Assembly: GCA_022561415.1 (NCBI GenBank)
Contig: JADFRH010000015.1
Span: 1-16,550, forward strand
Origin: Planctomycetota bacterium
GTDB taxonomy: Bacteria > Planctomycetota > Phycisphaerae > UBA1845
Direction of reading: 5' to 3'
DNA: 16,550 bases
A program made the position numbers and the translations under genes. The stretch's first letter is position 1. The number at the start of each line of letters is the position of its first letter. The notes under the pieces are model-generated. The model saw only the letters and a list, made by a program, of their open reading frames with translations, made no database searches and was not told where the DNA came from. Positions 6,262 through 13,067 of the stretch are shown one piece after another.

Positions 6262-6589
6262 CACAAAGCCTTTCCCGCAGGGCCACCGGCCCGCCACCCG
6301 GCGAACCAGAGGCCCCACCGCACGCCTCTCCCCTCCTGCCCCTCCCGGAAAGCCGCCACGGCTATACCTAACATATACCAAACACTATCGAGAAAAGCAA
6401 CCCCAAAATCAAGGAATTTTTGGAGGCGATTTCGCCCCGGTCTGGGTCGCCCATGGCTTTAGCCGGGGGGAACACGATTCGCTGTCGGAATCGAATCCCC
6501 CATCTCCGAAGAGGTCGGCTGCTCGGCAACAATCGACGCTCCAAATCGTTGTTGTGCGGACACCACAGGAATCGCGTAGCATTCAACCC
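6262..6589. other. Intergenic region between divergent imuA and pentapeptide gene
   Basis: About 330 bases between the chosen starts. It holds the candidate imuA promoter at 6372-6400 and a piece resembling a planctomycete palindromic repeat near 6450-6470 (CCATGGCTTTAGCC followed by a G run). No convincing promoter for the plus-strand gene and no RNA gene was seen. Confidence 0.5.
6372..6400 (-). promoter_or_regulatory. Candidate sigma-70-type promoter for imuA-imuB-dnaE2
   Basis: On the minus strand TTGCTT (6395-6400) is followed after exactly 17 bases by TATATG (6372-6377). It lies upstream of both likely imuA starts and downstream of nothing else on this strand. I saw no LexA box that I recognise, although these cassettes are normally SOS-regulated. 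Single-copy match by eye, so weak. Confidence 0.35.
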
Positions 6590-7837
6590 GTGGCGTCGCC
6601 GAAGAAAATAACATTACTCGAGGCTGTTGAAGCTCTTAGCGCCGAAAACGTCCAAGTGTGGAACGCATGGAGAGACGAAGGCGCGGAGTTTCCGGCAATC
6701 TGCAACGCGTATCTCTCAGGGAAAACACTGAAGAAGATCGACTTCTCGGAACTCACGTTTCTGCGTACATCGTTCGACGGATGCCAGCTACATGACGCAG
6801 ATTTTCGCGGCGCCACGCTGAATGCCTGCGAAATGAAAAACTCGCAACTTCAAAAGGCCAAGTTTGACGACGCAACCATCACCTGCGATTTTGAAAACGC
6901 AGATCTCGAAGGTGCGAGTTTTGTCGGCTCTGCTTATCCGTATCCGACAGAAATGGATGGCTCGGCCCTGCCCACATCGTTCAAGAGCGCGAAGCTCGCT
7001 GGCGCGATCTTCACTGGATGCGTACTGCGATACGTAAACTTTTCGGGTGCGCGTTACAACCTGACCACCAACTTCGAGAAGTGTGATCTACGTGACACCG
7101 TGTTCGATCACTGCTCAGGAAACGCAAATTTCGCCTTCGCGAAACTCCGTAATGCGTCACTCCGACGCTGCAACTTCGACCACGCTGCCTTGTACGGAGC
7201 AGACCTTCGTGACACAACCGTCGATGCGGGGACGCGTTTCGCGTTTGCCAAAGTGGACAACTGCAAAATCGACCGTCTCACCCTCGCATCGCTTGAGAAC
7301 AACGGAAACATGACGGTCGGCCAGCTATCCGTAATGGACATCGAGAGCGCGGTTGTCACACTCCGCGCATCGTACAGTGGCTACATGCAGTGGATTCACG
7401 TGACCGCCCTGATCGCCTTCCTCTACCCATATGTGTGGTTCCTACTGCTTCGCTGGATCGAGGCGGACATTTCCGGCGTTCAGGAAGAGCACTCCATCAC
7501 CATGTTGGAGGCATTATGGAATTACATCTGGACCGGCGGCAAGAACTGGGGGACGAATGTCCCATTTAGCTGGCGCACGTTCCCGCTCTTCGTCTACATG
7601 TTCGCGTATAACGTGCTGCGCTTTGTGCTGCTCGCAAAGACTAAACAGATCGAGCTACGCGAATTGATTACCGGAATCCCACAGCGATTCTCGTTCGCTG
7701 GAGCTTGGGGCATCCTGTATTCGATCACCAAGTGGGGCTTCTTCATCAACATCGCCGCCGCACTCGGTCACACGATCGTTTTTCTTCTCAAGCGCGTTCC
7801 GATTGCCGAGACCGTAGCAAGTTTGAATCTGTCATGA
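6590..7837 (+). CDS. Pentapeptide-repeat protein with C-terminal membrane domain
   Basis: About 415 residues. The N-terminus has a short helix motif, LLEAVEALSAENVQVWNAWR, also seen in the next gene. Residues about 45-235 are degenerate pentapeptide repeats (ADFRGATLNACEMKN, ADLEGASF, AKLAGAIF, ADLRDTTV) forming a right-handed quadrilateral beta helix. The C-terminal part has hydrophobic helices near 266-289, 334-352 and 373-400. It probably sits in the inner membrane with the repeat domain in the cytoplasm. No ATG fits the start; I chose GTG 6590, with GTG 6554 as an alternative, and no strong ribosome binding site is visible. Its TGA overlaps the ATG of the TIR gene, so the two are likely made together. 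The role is inferred only: membrane partner or effector of the TIR protein. Confidence 0.75.
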   Translation: MASPKKITLLEAVEALSAENVQVWNAWRDEGAEFPAICNAYLSGKTLKKIDFSELTFLRTSFDGCQLHDADFRGATLNACEMKNSQLQKAKFDDATITCDFENADLEGASFVGSAYPYPTEMDGSALPTSFKSAKLAGAIFTGCVLRYVNFSGARYNLTTNFEKCDLRDTVFDHCSGNANFAFAKLRNASLRRCNFDHAALYGADLRDTTVDAGTRFAFAKVDNCKIDRLTLASLENNGNMTVGQLSVMDIESAVVTLRASYSGYMQWIHVTALIAFLYPYVWFLLLRWIEADISGVQEEHSITMLEALWNYIWTGGKNWGTNVPFSWRTFPLFVYMFAYNVLRFVLLAKTKQIELRELITGIPQRFSFAGAWGILYSITKWGFFINIAAALGHTIVFLLKRVPIAETVASLNLS

Positions 7838-9111
7838 CTAGAGACGAGGCACTCAAACTGCTGCGCGGCGGCGTTGCAGGCGTTGCGGAATGGAACCGCC
7901 GACGAGCCAACGGCGAAGAGATTCCCAGTTTCGTCAATGCCGACCTAACGCATGCCAATCTCGCCGGAGCCAATCTGAGTGATGCTCGACTCGAAGACGC
8001 TTGTCTCGCCGCAGCCGACCTCGAGAGTGCAAACCTTGAAGACGCCGATCTAACCCGCGCCTACTTAAGGGAAGCAATACTCAGCCACAGCAATCTCAGT
8101 CACGCGCAGCTCACGAATGCTATGCTTTATGCCGCCGACATCAGCGATGCCAACCTCAACGGCGCTAATCTCAATGAAGCTAACCTCGATGACGCCAACT
8201 TGAGTAACGCCGACCTCAGCGTTGCCGAACTTCGCCGTGCCAGCCTTCACAACGTCGACCTGAAGGGCGCCAATCTCCGCCGTTCAAACCTCAGGGGTGC
8301 CGACTTCCGCCATGGTGACCTCTGCAACGCTAACCTTAGCGGTGCTTCACTGTTGGGTGCCAGCCTCTTTGGTGCCGAACTCGAGGGCGCAGATTTCAGT
8401 CAAGCGCAGTTTGTGGGGACGAATCTTGGTGCCACTGACCTGTCGCACGCAATCCATCTGGAGACTGCCGACCACATCGGTCCTTCCACTATTGGCACCG
8501 ACACGCTGACATTATCGAAGGGTCGAATTCCCGAAGAGTTTCTGCGCGGCTGCGGGCTTACGCCGTGGGAGGTGATCGCCGCTAGGATCTACGACCCAGA
8601 TCTCACCGCCCTACAAATTGCTGACATTCAAGCGGAATCGTTCCACGAACGAACCAAGGGACCGATCTTCCTCGGCGGCGTGTTCGTTTCTTATTCCCAC
8701 GATGACGCCAAGTTTGTCGACAAGCTGTACGCACGGCTTAAGAAGGAAGGATCGAACGTCTGGCTCGACCGGCACGACGCCACGGCCGGACCGCTTCGAC
8801 GACAAGTGGTGGACAACATCCGGCTCCACGACATCGTGTTGCTGGTGCTCTCGGAATCGTCGGTGAACAGCAACTGGGTCGATTACGAGCTCAAGAAGGC
8901 GCTACAAAAGGAGGTCGACGAAAAGCGAGACGTGCTCTGCCCCGTCGCCCTGGACGACGCCTGGAAAGAAAAAACGAAGGGCAAGGATCACTGGTGCGAA
9001 GTGCGCGAAAAGAACGTCCTGGACTTTTCCAAATGGAAGACCAAGGCATTCGACGGCGTATTTTGCAAGCTCGTGGACGGCCTGAAGAAATACTATCCGC
9101 CGTCGACGTAG
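7834..9111 (+). CDS. Pentapeptide-repeat protein with C-terminal TIR domain
   Basis: 425 residues. The N-terminus shares the WNRRR helix motif (residues about 1-30). Residues about 35-210 are regular A(D/N)LxxA pentapeptide repeats. A linker, RGCGLTPWEVIAARIYDPDLT, follows. The TIR domain starts at about 280 with GGVFVSYSHDD (S286-D291), continues with VWLDRHDATAG and IVLLVLSESSVNSNWVDYEL, and ends at the C-terminus. E352 in WVDYEL lies where TIR NADases keep the catalytic glutamate, so NAD+ cleavage or NAD-derived signalling is plausible. The ATG at 7834 overlaps the previous stop (ATGA), giving translational coupling. Such fusions are common in planctomycetes and cyanobacteria; a role in phage defence or stress signalling is inference. 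Confidence 0.88.
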   Translation: MTRDEALKLLRGGVAGVAEWNRRRANGEEIPSFVNADLTHANLAGANLSDARLEDACLAAADLESANLEDADLTRAYLREAILSHSNLSHAQLTNAMLYAADISDANLNGANLNEANLDDANLSNADLSVAELRRASLHNVDLKGANLRRSNLRGADFRHGDLCNANLSGASLLGASLFGAELEGADFSQAQFVGTNLGATDLSHAIHLETADHIGPSTIGTDTLTLSKGRIPEEFLRGCGLTPWEVIAARIYDPDLTALQIADIQAESFHERTKGPIFLGGVFVSYSHDDAKFVDKLYARLKKEGSNVWLDRHDATAGPLRRQVVDNIRLHDIVLLVLSESSVNSNWVDYELKKALQKEVDEKRDVLCPVALDDAWKEKTKGKDHWCEVREKNVLDFSKWKTKAFDGVFCKLVDGLKKYYPPST

Positions 9112-9135
9112 CCGTCGGCAGATTGCTTCTACGTC
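9105..9135. terminator. Possible shared 3' hairpin between convergent TIR and PilZ genes
   Basis: GACGTAG (9105-9111) and CTACGTC (9129-9135) form a perfect 7-bp inverted repeat around a 17-base gap. It contains both stop codons (TAG on each strand). There is no U-tract, so termination activity is uncertain. Confidence 0.25.
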
Positions 9136-9752
9136 ACGCGGGATAGTCGGCGGAGTTGTCTGCGTTGAATGGCCATGGTCATCTGGTGCAGGCCGTCCCG
9201 CAGGTTGCAGTCGGTTCCGCTTTCATCGACGCAGTGCAGGCCATAGCGAATCTGACCCTTGTCCATCGGGCGGATGCTTTGAACGCAGACCCTTCCCAAA
9301 TACGGCTTGTCATCATGGCACACCGAAGCGTCAACCGTCGAGCCTTTGTCGTAGTGCGCAGTCGCCAATACAGAGAACCCGATCGCGCTGACATTGAGCA
9401 ACTTGCAATTGGGCTGCTCGCCGAGCGTGGCCGTCAAATCCAACATCACCGTCGAGACGCGAAAGTGCTGGCGGCTCTCGGCCGACATCGGTTCGCCCAC
9501 GGTGATGAGCTCGATGGTCGGATTCGGATCGTCGTCGTAGACCGCTTCGATCTTCGCGGCCTGCTTCACGAACTTCCCCCGCACCTCGAAGTAGATGAGG
9601 AACTCCGCCCCTTCGGCGAGGGACACATTCGCTTCCTCGATCCCGGCGGTGAAGCCGCCGTGTTTGACGCCGAGGATCTTGGCCGGGCGAAGAATACGCG
9701 ATGTGGACTGCGTCGATGTTTCGAAAAAAAAGCCGTCGCCGATGCCGAGCAT
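9129..9752 (-). CDS. PilZ-domain protein, copy 1 of a tandem pair
   Basis: 207 residues. The N-terminal half (1-88) resembles the beta-barrel domain that precedes PilZ in YcgR-like proteins. The C-terminal half carries the c-di-GMP-binding signature: R94-QHF-R98 (RxxxR) and N120-V-S122-AI-G125 (NxSxxG). It therefore probably binds c-di-GMP and alters motility or another output. I chose ATG 9752 because AGGAG lies nine bases upstream, although the frame is open further up to 9824. The neighbour at 10076-10699 is a close paralogue: by hand count 162 of 207 residues are the same, with no gaps. It converges with the TIR gene with 17 bases between stops. Confidence 0.85.
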   Translation of the reverse strand: MLGIGDGFFFETSTQSTSRILRPAKILGVKHGGFTAGIEEANVSLAEGAEFLIYFEVRGKFVKQAAKIEAVYDDDPNPTIELITVGEPMSAESRQHFRVSTVMLDLTATLGEQPNCKLLNVSAIGFSVLATAHYDKGSTVDASVCHDDKPYLGRVCVQSIRPMDKGQIRYGLHCVDESGTDCNLRDGLHQMTMAIQRRQLRRLSRVT

Positions 9753-9929
9753 GGTCCTAACTCCTATCGTGAGCTCCGGATGGACCGGGAAACCGCCGAT
9801 CGCCATGAAGAGACTCAAGGGCACTTATCGGTGGATCGATTCGCGGACTTCAACGATCCCATCGGGCTAATATGCAGAGGTTCCCCTGCCCCGCGCTACG
9901 GCGAATGGCGACCGATGTTATCACCCCAT
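9753..9929 (-). promoter_or_regulatory. Leader of PilZ copy 1, duplicated before copy 2, with candidate sigma-28 promoter
   Basis: About 175 bases upstream of the start resemble the leader of the second PilZ gene. On the minus strand TGAAGTCC (9845-9852), 12 bases, ACCGATAA (9825-9832) resembles the flagellar sigma-28 promoter TAAAGTTT-N11-GCCGATAA. Further up is a conserved near-palindrome, GCAGAGGTTCCCCTGC (plus strand, near 9876-9891), and GGTGATAACA. The remaining bases 9930-10075 show nothing I recognise. Confidence 0.35.
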
Positions 9930-10075
9930 GGGGACCGCTACGTCGCGAAGTGTGCTAGCTTGCGAGAACCGTCAGGTCCGGGCTCGCGACATGGTCAAGC
10001 GAGCCGCGGCTGTGCCTTCCTACGGCGCCGACATGAAAACTCCGAGGGTCGAGTGGTCAAGGGCGGTAGATCGCT

Positions 10076-10699
10076 TCACGCCGTATTGGAGAGGCGGCGG
10101 AGCTGTTTGCGCTGGATGTCCATGGTCATCTGCCGCAGGCCGTCCTCCAGGGTGCCGTCGGAGCCGTTGCTGTCGACGCAGTGCAGGCCGTAGCGAATCT
10201 GATCATTGTCCATCGGGCGGCTGCCTTGAATGCAGACCCGTCCCGAATAGGTCTCGCCCTCATGGCACACCGAGGCGTCGACCGTCGCGCCTCTGCCGTA
10301 GTGCGCGGTTGCGAGCACGGAGAACCCGATCGCGCTGACATTGAGCAGCTTGCAATCGGCCTGCTCGCCCAGCGTGGCCGTCAAATCCAACATTACTGTC
10401 GAGACGCGAAAGTGCTGCCGGTTCTCGGCCGACACCGGCTCGCCCGCGGTGATGAACTCGATGGTCGAATTCGGCTTGTCGTCATAGACCGCTTCGATCT
10501 TCGCGGCCTGTTTCACGAACTTCCCCTTCACCTCGAAATAGATGAAGAACTCCGCCCCGTCGGCGAGTGACACATTCGCTTCCTCGATCTCGGCGGTGTA
10601 GCCGTCGTCTTTGGTGCCGAGGATCTTGGCCGGGTGAAGAATACGCGAGGTAGCCTGCGCCGATGTCTCGATAAAAAAGCCGTCGCCGATGCCAAGCAT
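10076..10699 (-). CDS. PilZ-domain protein, copy 2 of a tandem pair
   Basis: 207 residues, gap-free alignment with copy 1. The c-di-GMP motifs RQHFR (94-98) and NVSAIG (120-125) are identical in both copies, while differences concentrate in loops and at the C-terminus (for example CHEGETYSG against CHDDKPYLG). The ATG at 10699 has AGGAG at the same spacing as copy 1. The two genes are likely separate transcription units, because each has its own leader, so they may have different levels or ligand affinities. YcgR-like flagellar brake function is possible but not shown by sequence. Confidence 0.85.
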   Translation of the reverse strand: MLGIGDGFFIETSAQATSRILHPAKILGTKDDGYTAEIEEANVSLADGAEFFIYFEVKGKFVKQAAKIEAVYDDKPNSTIEFITAGEPVSAENRQHFRVSTVMLDLTATLGEQADCKLLNVSAIGFSVLATAHYGRGATVDASVCHEGETYSGRVCIQGSRPMDNDQIRYGLHCVDSNGSDGTLEDGLRQMTMDIQRKQLRRLSNTA

Positions 10700-10878
10700 G
10701 GTCCTTACTCCTATCGTGCGTTCCGGATGGACAGGGAAATCGCCGATCGCCATGAAGAGGCTCAAATGCACTCATCGGCGAACCGAATTGCGGACTTCAG
10801 CGACCCCATGGCGCTAATATGCAGAGGTTCCCCTGCCCTGCGTAGCGGCGAGCGACGGCCGGTGTTATCACCCCATGA
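10700..10878 (-). promoter_or_regulatory. Leader of PilZ copy 2 with candidate sigma-28 promoter
   Basis: Same blocks as the copy 1 leader: CTGAAGTCC (10792-10799 core), 12 bases, GCCGATGA (10772-10779), the near-palindrome GCAGAGGTTCCCCTGC and GGTGATAACA. Similarity ends near 10878. The conservation comes from duplication, so it is not independent proof of a promoter. Confidence 0.35.
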
Positions 10879-10969
10879 AGGGTTGTCGGGACGATTTCTC
10901 GGTGGCGAGAAGGGCAGAACACGTCAGTCGCCCGGCCGGCGAGCCATTCGCAAGACGACGGATCGGCAG

Positions 10970-11209
10970 CTATGAGCGTTCGCTCGCCTCCTCGTCACGG
11001 CCGGCCTTGAGCACACGTTCGATCTCCTCAGCCGAGTAGCCCCGATCGATCATCTTCTGCTTCAGCCGGCTGGAAGCCTCGACCTCGCGAACGCGTCGCC
11101 AGTGCGGCAGGGCGATGGCGAAAATCGCCGTAATTCCGCACGCGACATATGCGAGCGTAGGCATTTTGAAGAGTTGCGACCAATCCCATGCTGCCAATTG
11201 TGCGAACAT
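10970..11209 (-). CDS. Small single-pass membrane protein of unknown function
   Basis: 79 residues. A hydrophobic helix, LAYVACGITAIFAIAL (about 18-34), is followed by a charged cytoplasmic tail, WRRVREVEASSRLKQKMIDR, and a short helix GYSAEEIERVLKAG. The overall plan (one helix plus a charged amphipathic tail) resembles small PspB-like or other planctomycete tail proteins, but I do not recognise a family. The ATG at 11209 was chosen because AAGGAG lies eight bases upstream; the open frame continues further up without a better signal. It diverges from the membrane gene starting at 11367. Confidence 0.65.
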   Translation of the reverse strand: MFAQLAAWDWSQLFKMPTLAYVACGITAIFAIALPHWRRVREVEASSRLKQKMIDRGYSAEEIERVLKAGRDEEASERS

Positions 11210-11366
11210 TCTCTGACTCCTTGAAAAGACCTCACCGTGAATGCCACGTGTACATTCGCACGAACGGGCCGAATATTCAAGGATTCTGCCACGCCGCCCT
11301 GTTCTGATACAGGTTATCTGCAGCGTCATTGGCGTTTTCGATGCCAAGAAGGCATACTTCGCCTTG

Positions 11367-12371
11367 ATGGCGGCGACGGAACCAAGTCTGCGCAGGGAAT
11401 CGACTCGCGGCAACCCCGACCGCCTGGGGTCGATCACCCGGCGAATCGTCTACGCGATCGCGCTCCTGCCGATCGTGCCGGCGGTCTCCGTGATCGGAGT
11501 TTTGCTGATCGACCAGAAATTCAGGCTTCAACCGTTTGACAAAATCCGATGGTTCAATCTCTTCTTCTCGATACTCTGGGTTGGTGCAACCATCGCGATC
11601 TGGCGGCGGGCCATCGTGTGGACTTTGGGACGCGCTTGGCTAACGACCCTGATCAATCTCATCCCGTTCGTGCAAGTGATCTACGGTCAGCCGCTTTGGA
11701 ATGCCGGCTGCGGATCAGAATACGCGCTACGAGTTGGGCAGCACGAAATCGGAATTGGACTGTGGACGTGGCTCATCGTTTGGATTTGGTGGGGCTTGGA
11801 GAGAACGCGCATGAAGAACGAGAACGAAACAGCGAAAGTGGCTCAACTTTCGATGAGCCCGACGGCCAAGCGGCTCGTGGCATCGATCGCGACGATACCG
11901 TTCCTGTTTGGAAGTTTCCTCGTCGCAGGCCTAGCGATACGGTCCTTCGCAAACGTAGGCGAACCGGAACTTGTCGCCTTTGCGCCGATGGCGTTGGTTG
12001 CCATTCTGGTCTGGGTGCTGATCTGGCGTGGCGCAGTTGTCTGGTCTCGTCAGGTGATAGGCCAAACGCTCGTCGCAGCCTTCGTTTGCCTCGTCATACC
12101 GATCAGCGCTTTACTCGGCCTTTGGAATTCGGTCGGCGACTTTACTCAATCGGTTCTGGTCTGCCTTCCCCTCGTTGGCTGGGGCGGATGGATGGTCGTA
12201 ACGCTGAACCGTTGGCCGATTTCGTCGACGATTCATGCACCGAGCTGTCCAACACCACATTGTCTTCGGTGCCGGTACTTGCTCACCGGCCTAACTTCAA
12301 CGCGGTGCCCGGAGTGCGGCGATGAACCGACGATTGACGCGCTCTGGCAGGCAACGGCTGGGGAACTCTAA
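11367..12371 (+). CDS. Multi-pass membrane protein with internal duplication and C-terminal zinc ribbon
   Basis: 334 residues. About eight hydrophobic helices in two groups of four: near 27-48, 63-80, 88-106, 130-144 and then 170-192, 203-220, 230-250, 262-280. The halves look related: GATIAIWRRAIVWTLGRAWL against ILVWVLIWRGAVVWSRQVIG, each followed by a helix and a glycine turn. The tail has a four-cysteine zinc ribbon (C299, C302, C314, C317) with the Phycisphaerae-style spacing C-x2-C-x-Y-x-L-x-GL...CPECG. I chose ATG 11367, with AAGAAGG upstream, because the open frame start at 11241 would leave only about 30 bases to the divergent neighbour. Function unknown. Confidence 0.7.
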   Translation: MAATEPSLRRESTRGNPDRLGSITRRIVYAIALLPIVPAVSVIGVLLIDQKFRLQPFDKIRWFNLFFSILWVGATIAIWRRAIVWTLGRAWLTTLINLIPFVQVIYGQPLWNAGCGSEYALRVGQHEIGIGLWTWLIVWIWWGLERTRMKNENETAKVAQLSMSPTAKRLVASIATIPFLFGSFLVAGLAIRSFANVGEPELVAFAPMALVAILVWVLIWRGAVVWSRQVIGQTLVAAFVCLVIPISALLGLWNSVGDFTQSVLVCLPLVGWGGWMVVTLNRWPISSTIHAPSCPTPHCLRCRYLLTGLTSTRCPECGDEPTIDALWQATAGEL

Positions 12372-12383
12372 CGAGCTAAGGCG

Positions 12384-12956
12384 TTACTTCCTCCGGCTGA
12401 TGCCCTTCATGTCGGCCAACTGGAAGAGGCCGAGGAAGGCGTATTCCTTCCAGGTCCACTCGAGCGTGTCGTCGTCGATGCGCCGGAGCGTTCCACGACC
12501 CGACGTTTTGCAGCCGTATTTTTGACCCTTGCTCTTCATGTGCCAGGTCTCTGTCGCTTCGTTGTAGGTCACGATCGCCTCAGCCGTTTCGCCGAAGCTG
12601 TCGAACCACCACATGCGATACTTCCTGATACTCGGATCCCACGACCAGATGCTCATGCCGGTCATCTTGCCGAGCGGACCCATGTCGAGATCGGCATGAT
12701 CGACGACCATCCGCCTGTCGAGCGACCAGGCCGCATGGTTCGTGCCGGTCGTCCGCATGACCTCATCCATGACGGCCATGCTGACCTCGCCCTCGGTGAT
12801 CCAATCGCCGAGCAACATGTCCAGTCGGTCCAGCTCCACCGCTCGCAGCGGCTGCATCTGCTTGATATCCTCGAAGCTCATCTTCGGCATGCAGCCCGTG
12901 CCCAGCGCTGCGGTGCAGAGCGTGATGACGGCGGGTGTGATTGTTCTTCGTCTCAT
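12384..12956 (-). CDS. DUF1579-like lipoprotein
   Basis: 190 residues. A signal peptide (MRRRTITPAVITLCTAALGTGC) ends in a lipobox-like LGTGC, with Cys22 as the likely lipid site. The mature part has LDMLLGDWITEGEVSM, WSLDRRMVVDHADLDMGPLGKMTGMSIWSWDPS and MWWFDSFGE, a pattern typical of DUF1579 or calycin-like heme/lipid-binding folds. The ATG at 12956 has GGAGG eight bases upstream. The stop lies 12 bases from the convergent membrane gene. Family function is not established; surface location is inferred from the lipobox. Confidence 0.75.
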   Translation of the reverse strand: MRRRTITPAVITLCTAALGTGCMPKMSFEDIKQMQPLRAVELDRLDMLLGDWITEGEVSMAVMDEVMRTTGTNHAAWSLDRRMVVDHADLDMGPLGKMTGMSIWSWDPSIRKYRMWWFDSFGETAEAIVTYNEATETWHMKSKGQKYGCKTSGRGTLRRIDDDTLEWTWKEYAFLGLFQLADMKGISRRK

Positions 12957-13067
12957 GTCGATTGCCTCCGCTAGACCGTGGCCTAAGTCCTGGACTGTTA
13001 TGATAGTGAAATCGCAGCCGCGGTGCGAATGTCGGAATCTGTGGTCGGCTGCAGCGCCCTACGCCTG

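Noticed and set aside
5270..6371. Plus-strand open frames rich in PSLRPSVPPSLDPLIP-like repeats
   Set aside because: They are the reverse complement of the 8-bp arrays in imuA. The pyrimidine strand is often open by composition, and the minus frames carry the conserved ImuA blocks.
6480..6540. tRNA-like end (GGAATCGAATCCCCC)
   Set aside because: The arm does not form a proper T-stem and no matching acceptor, D or anticodon arms were found.
5894..6589. N-terminal extension of the pentapeptide membrane protein into imuA
   Set aside because: The extension is antisense to imuA and its repeats; family-like sequence begins only after about 6590.
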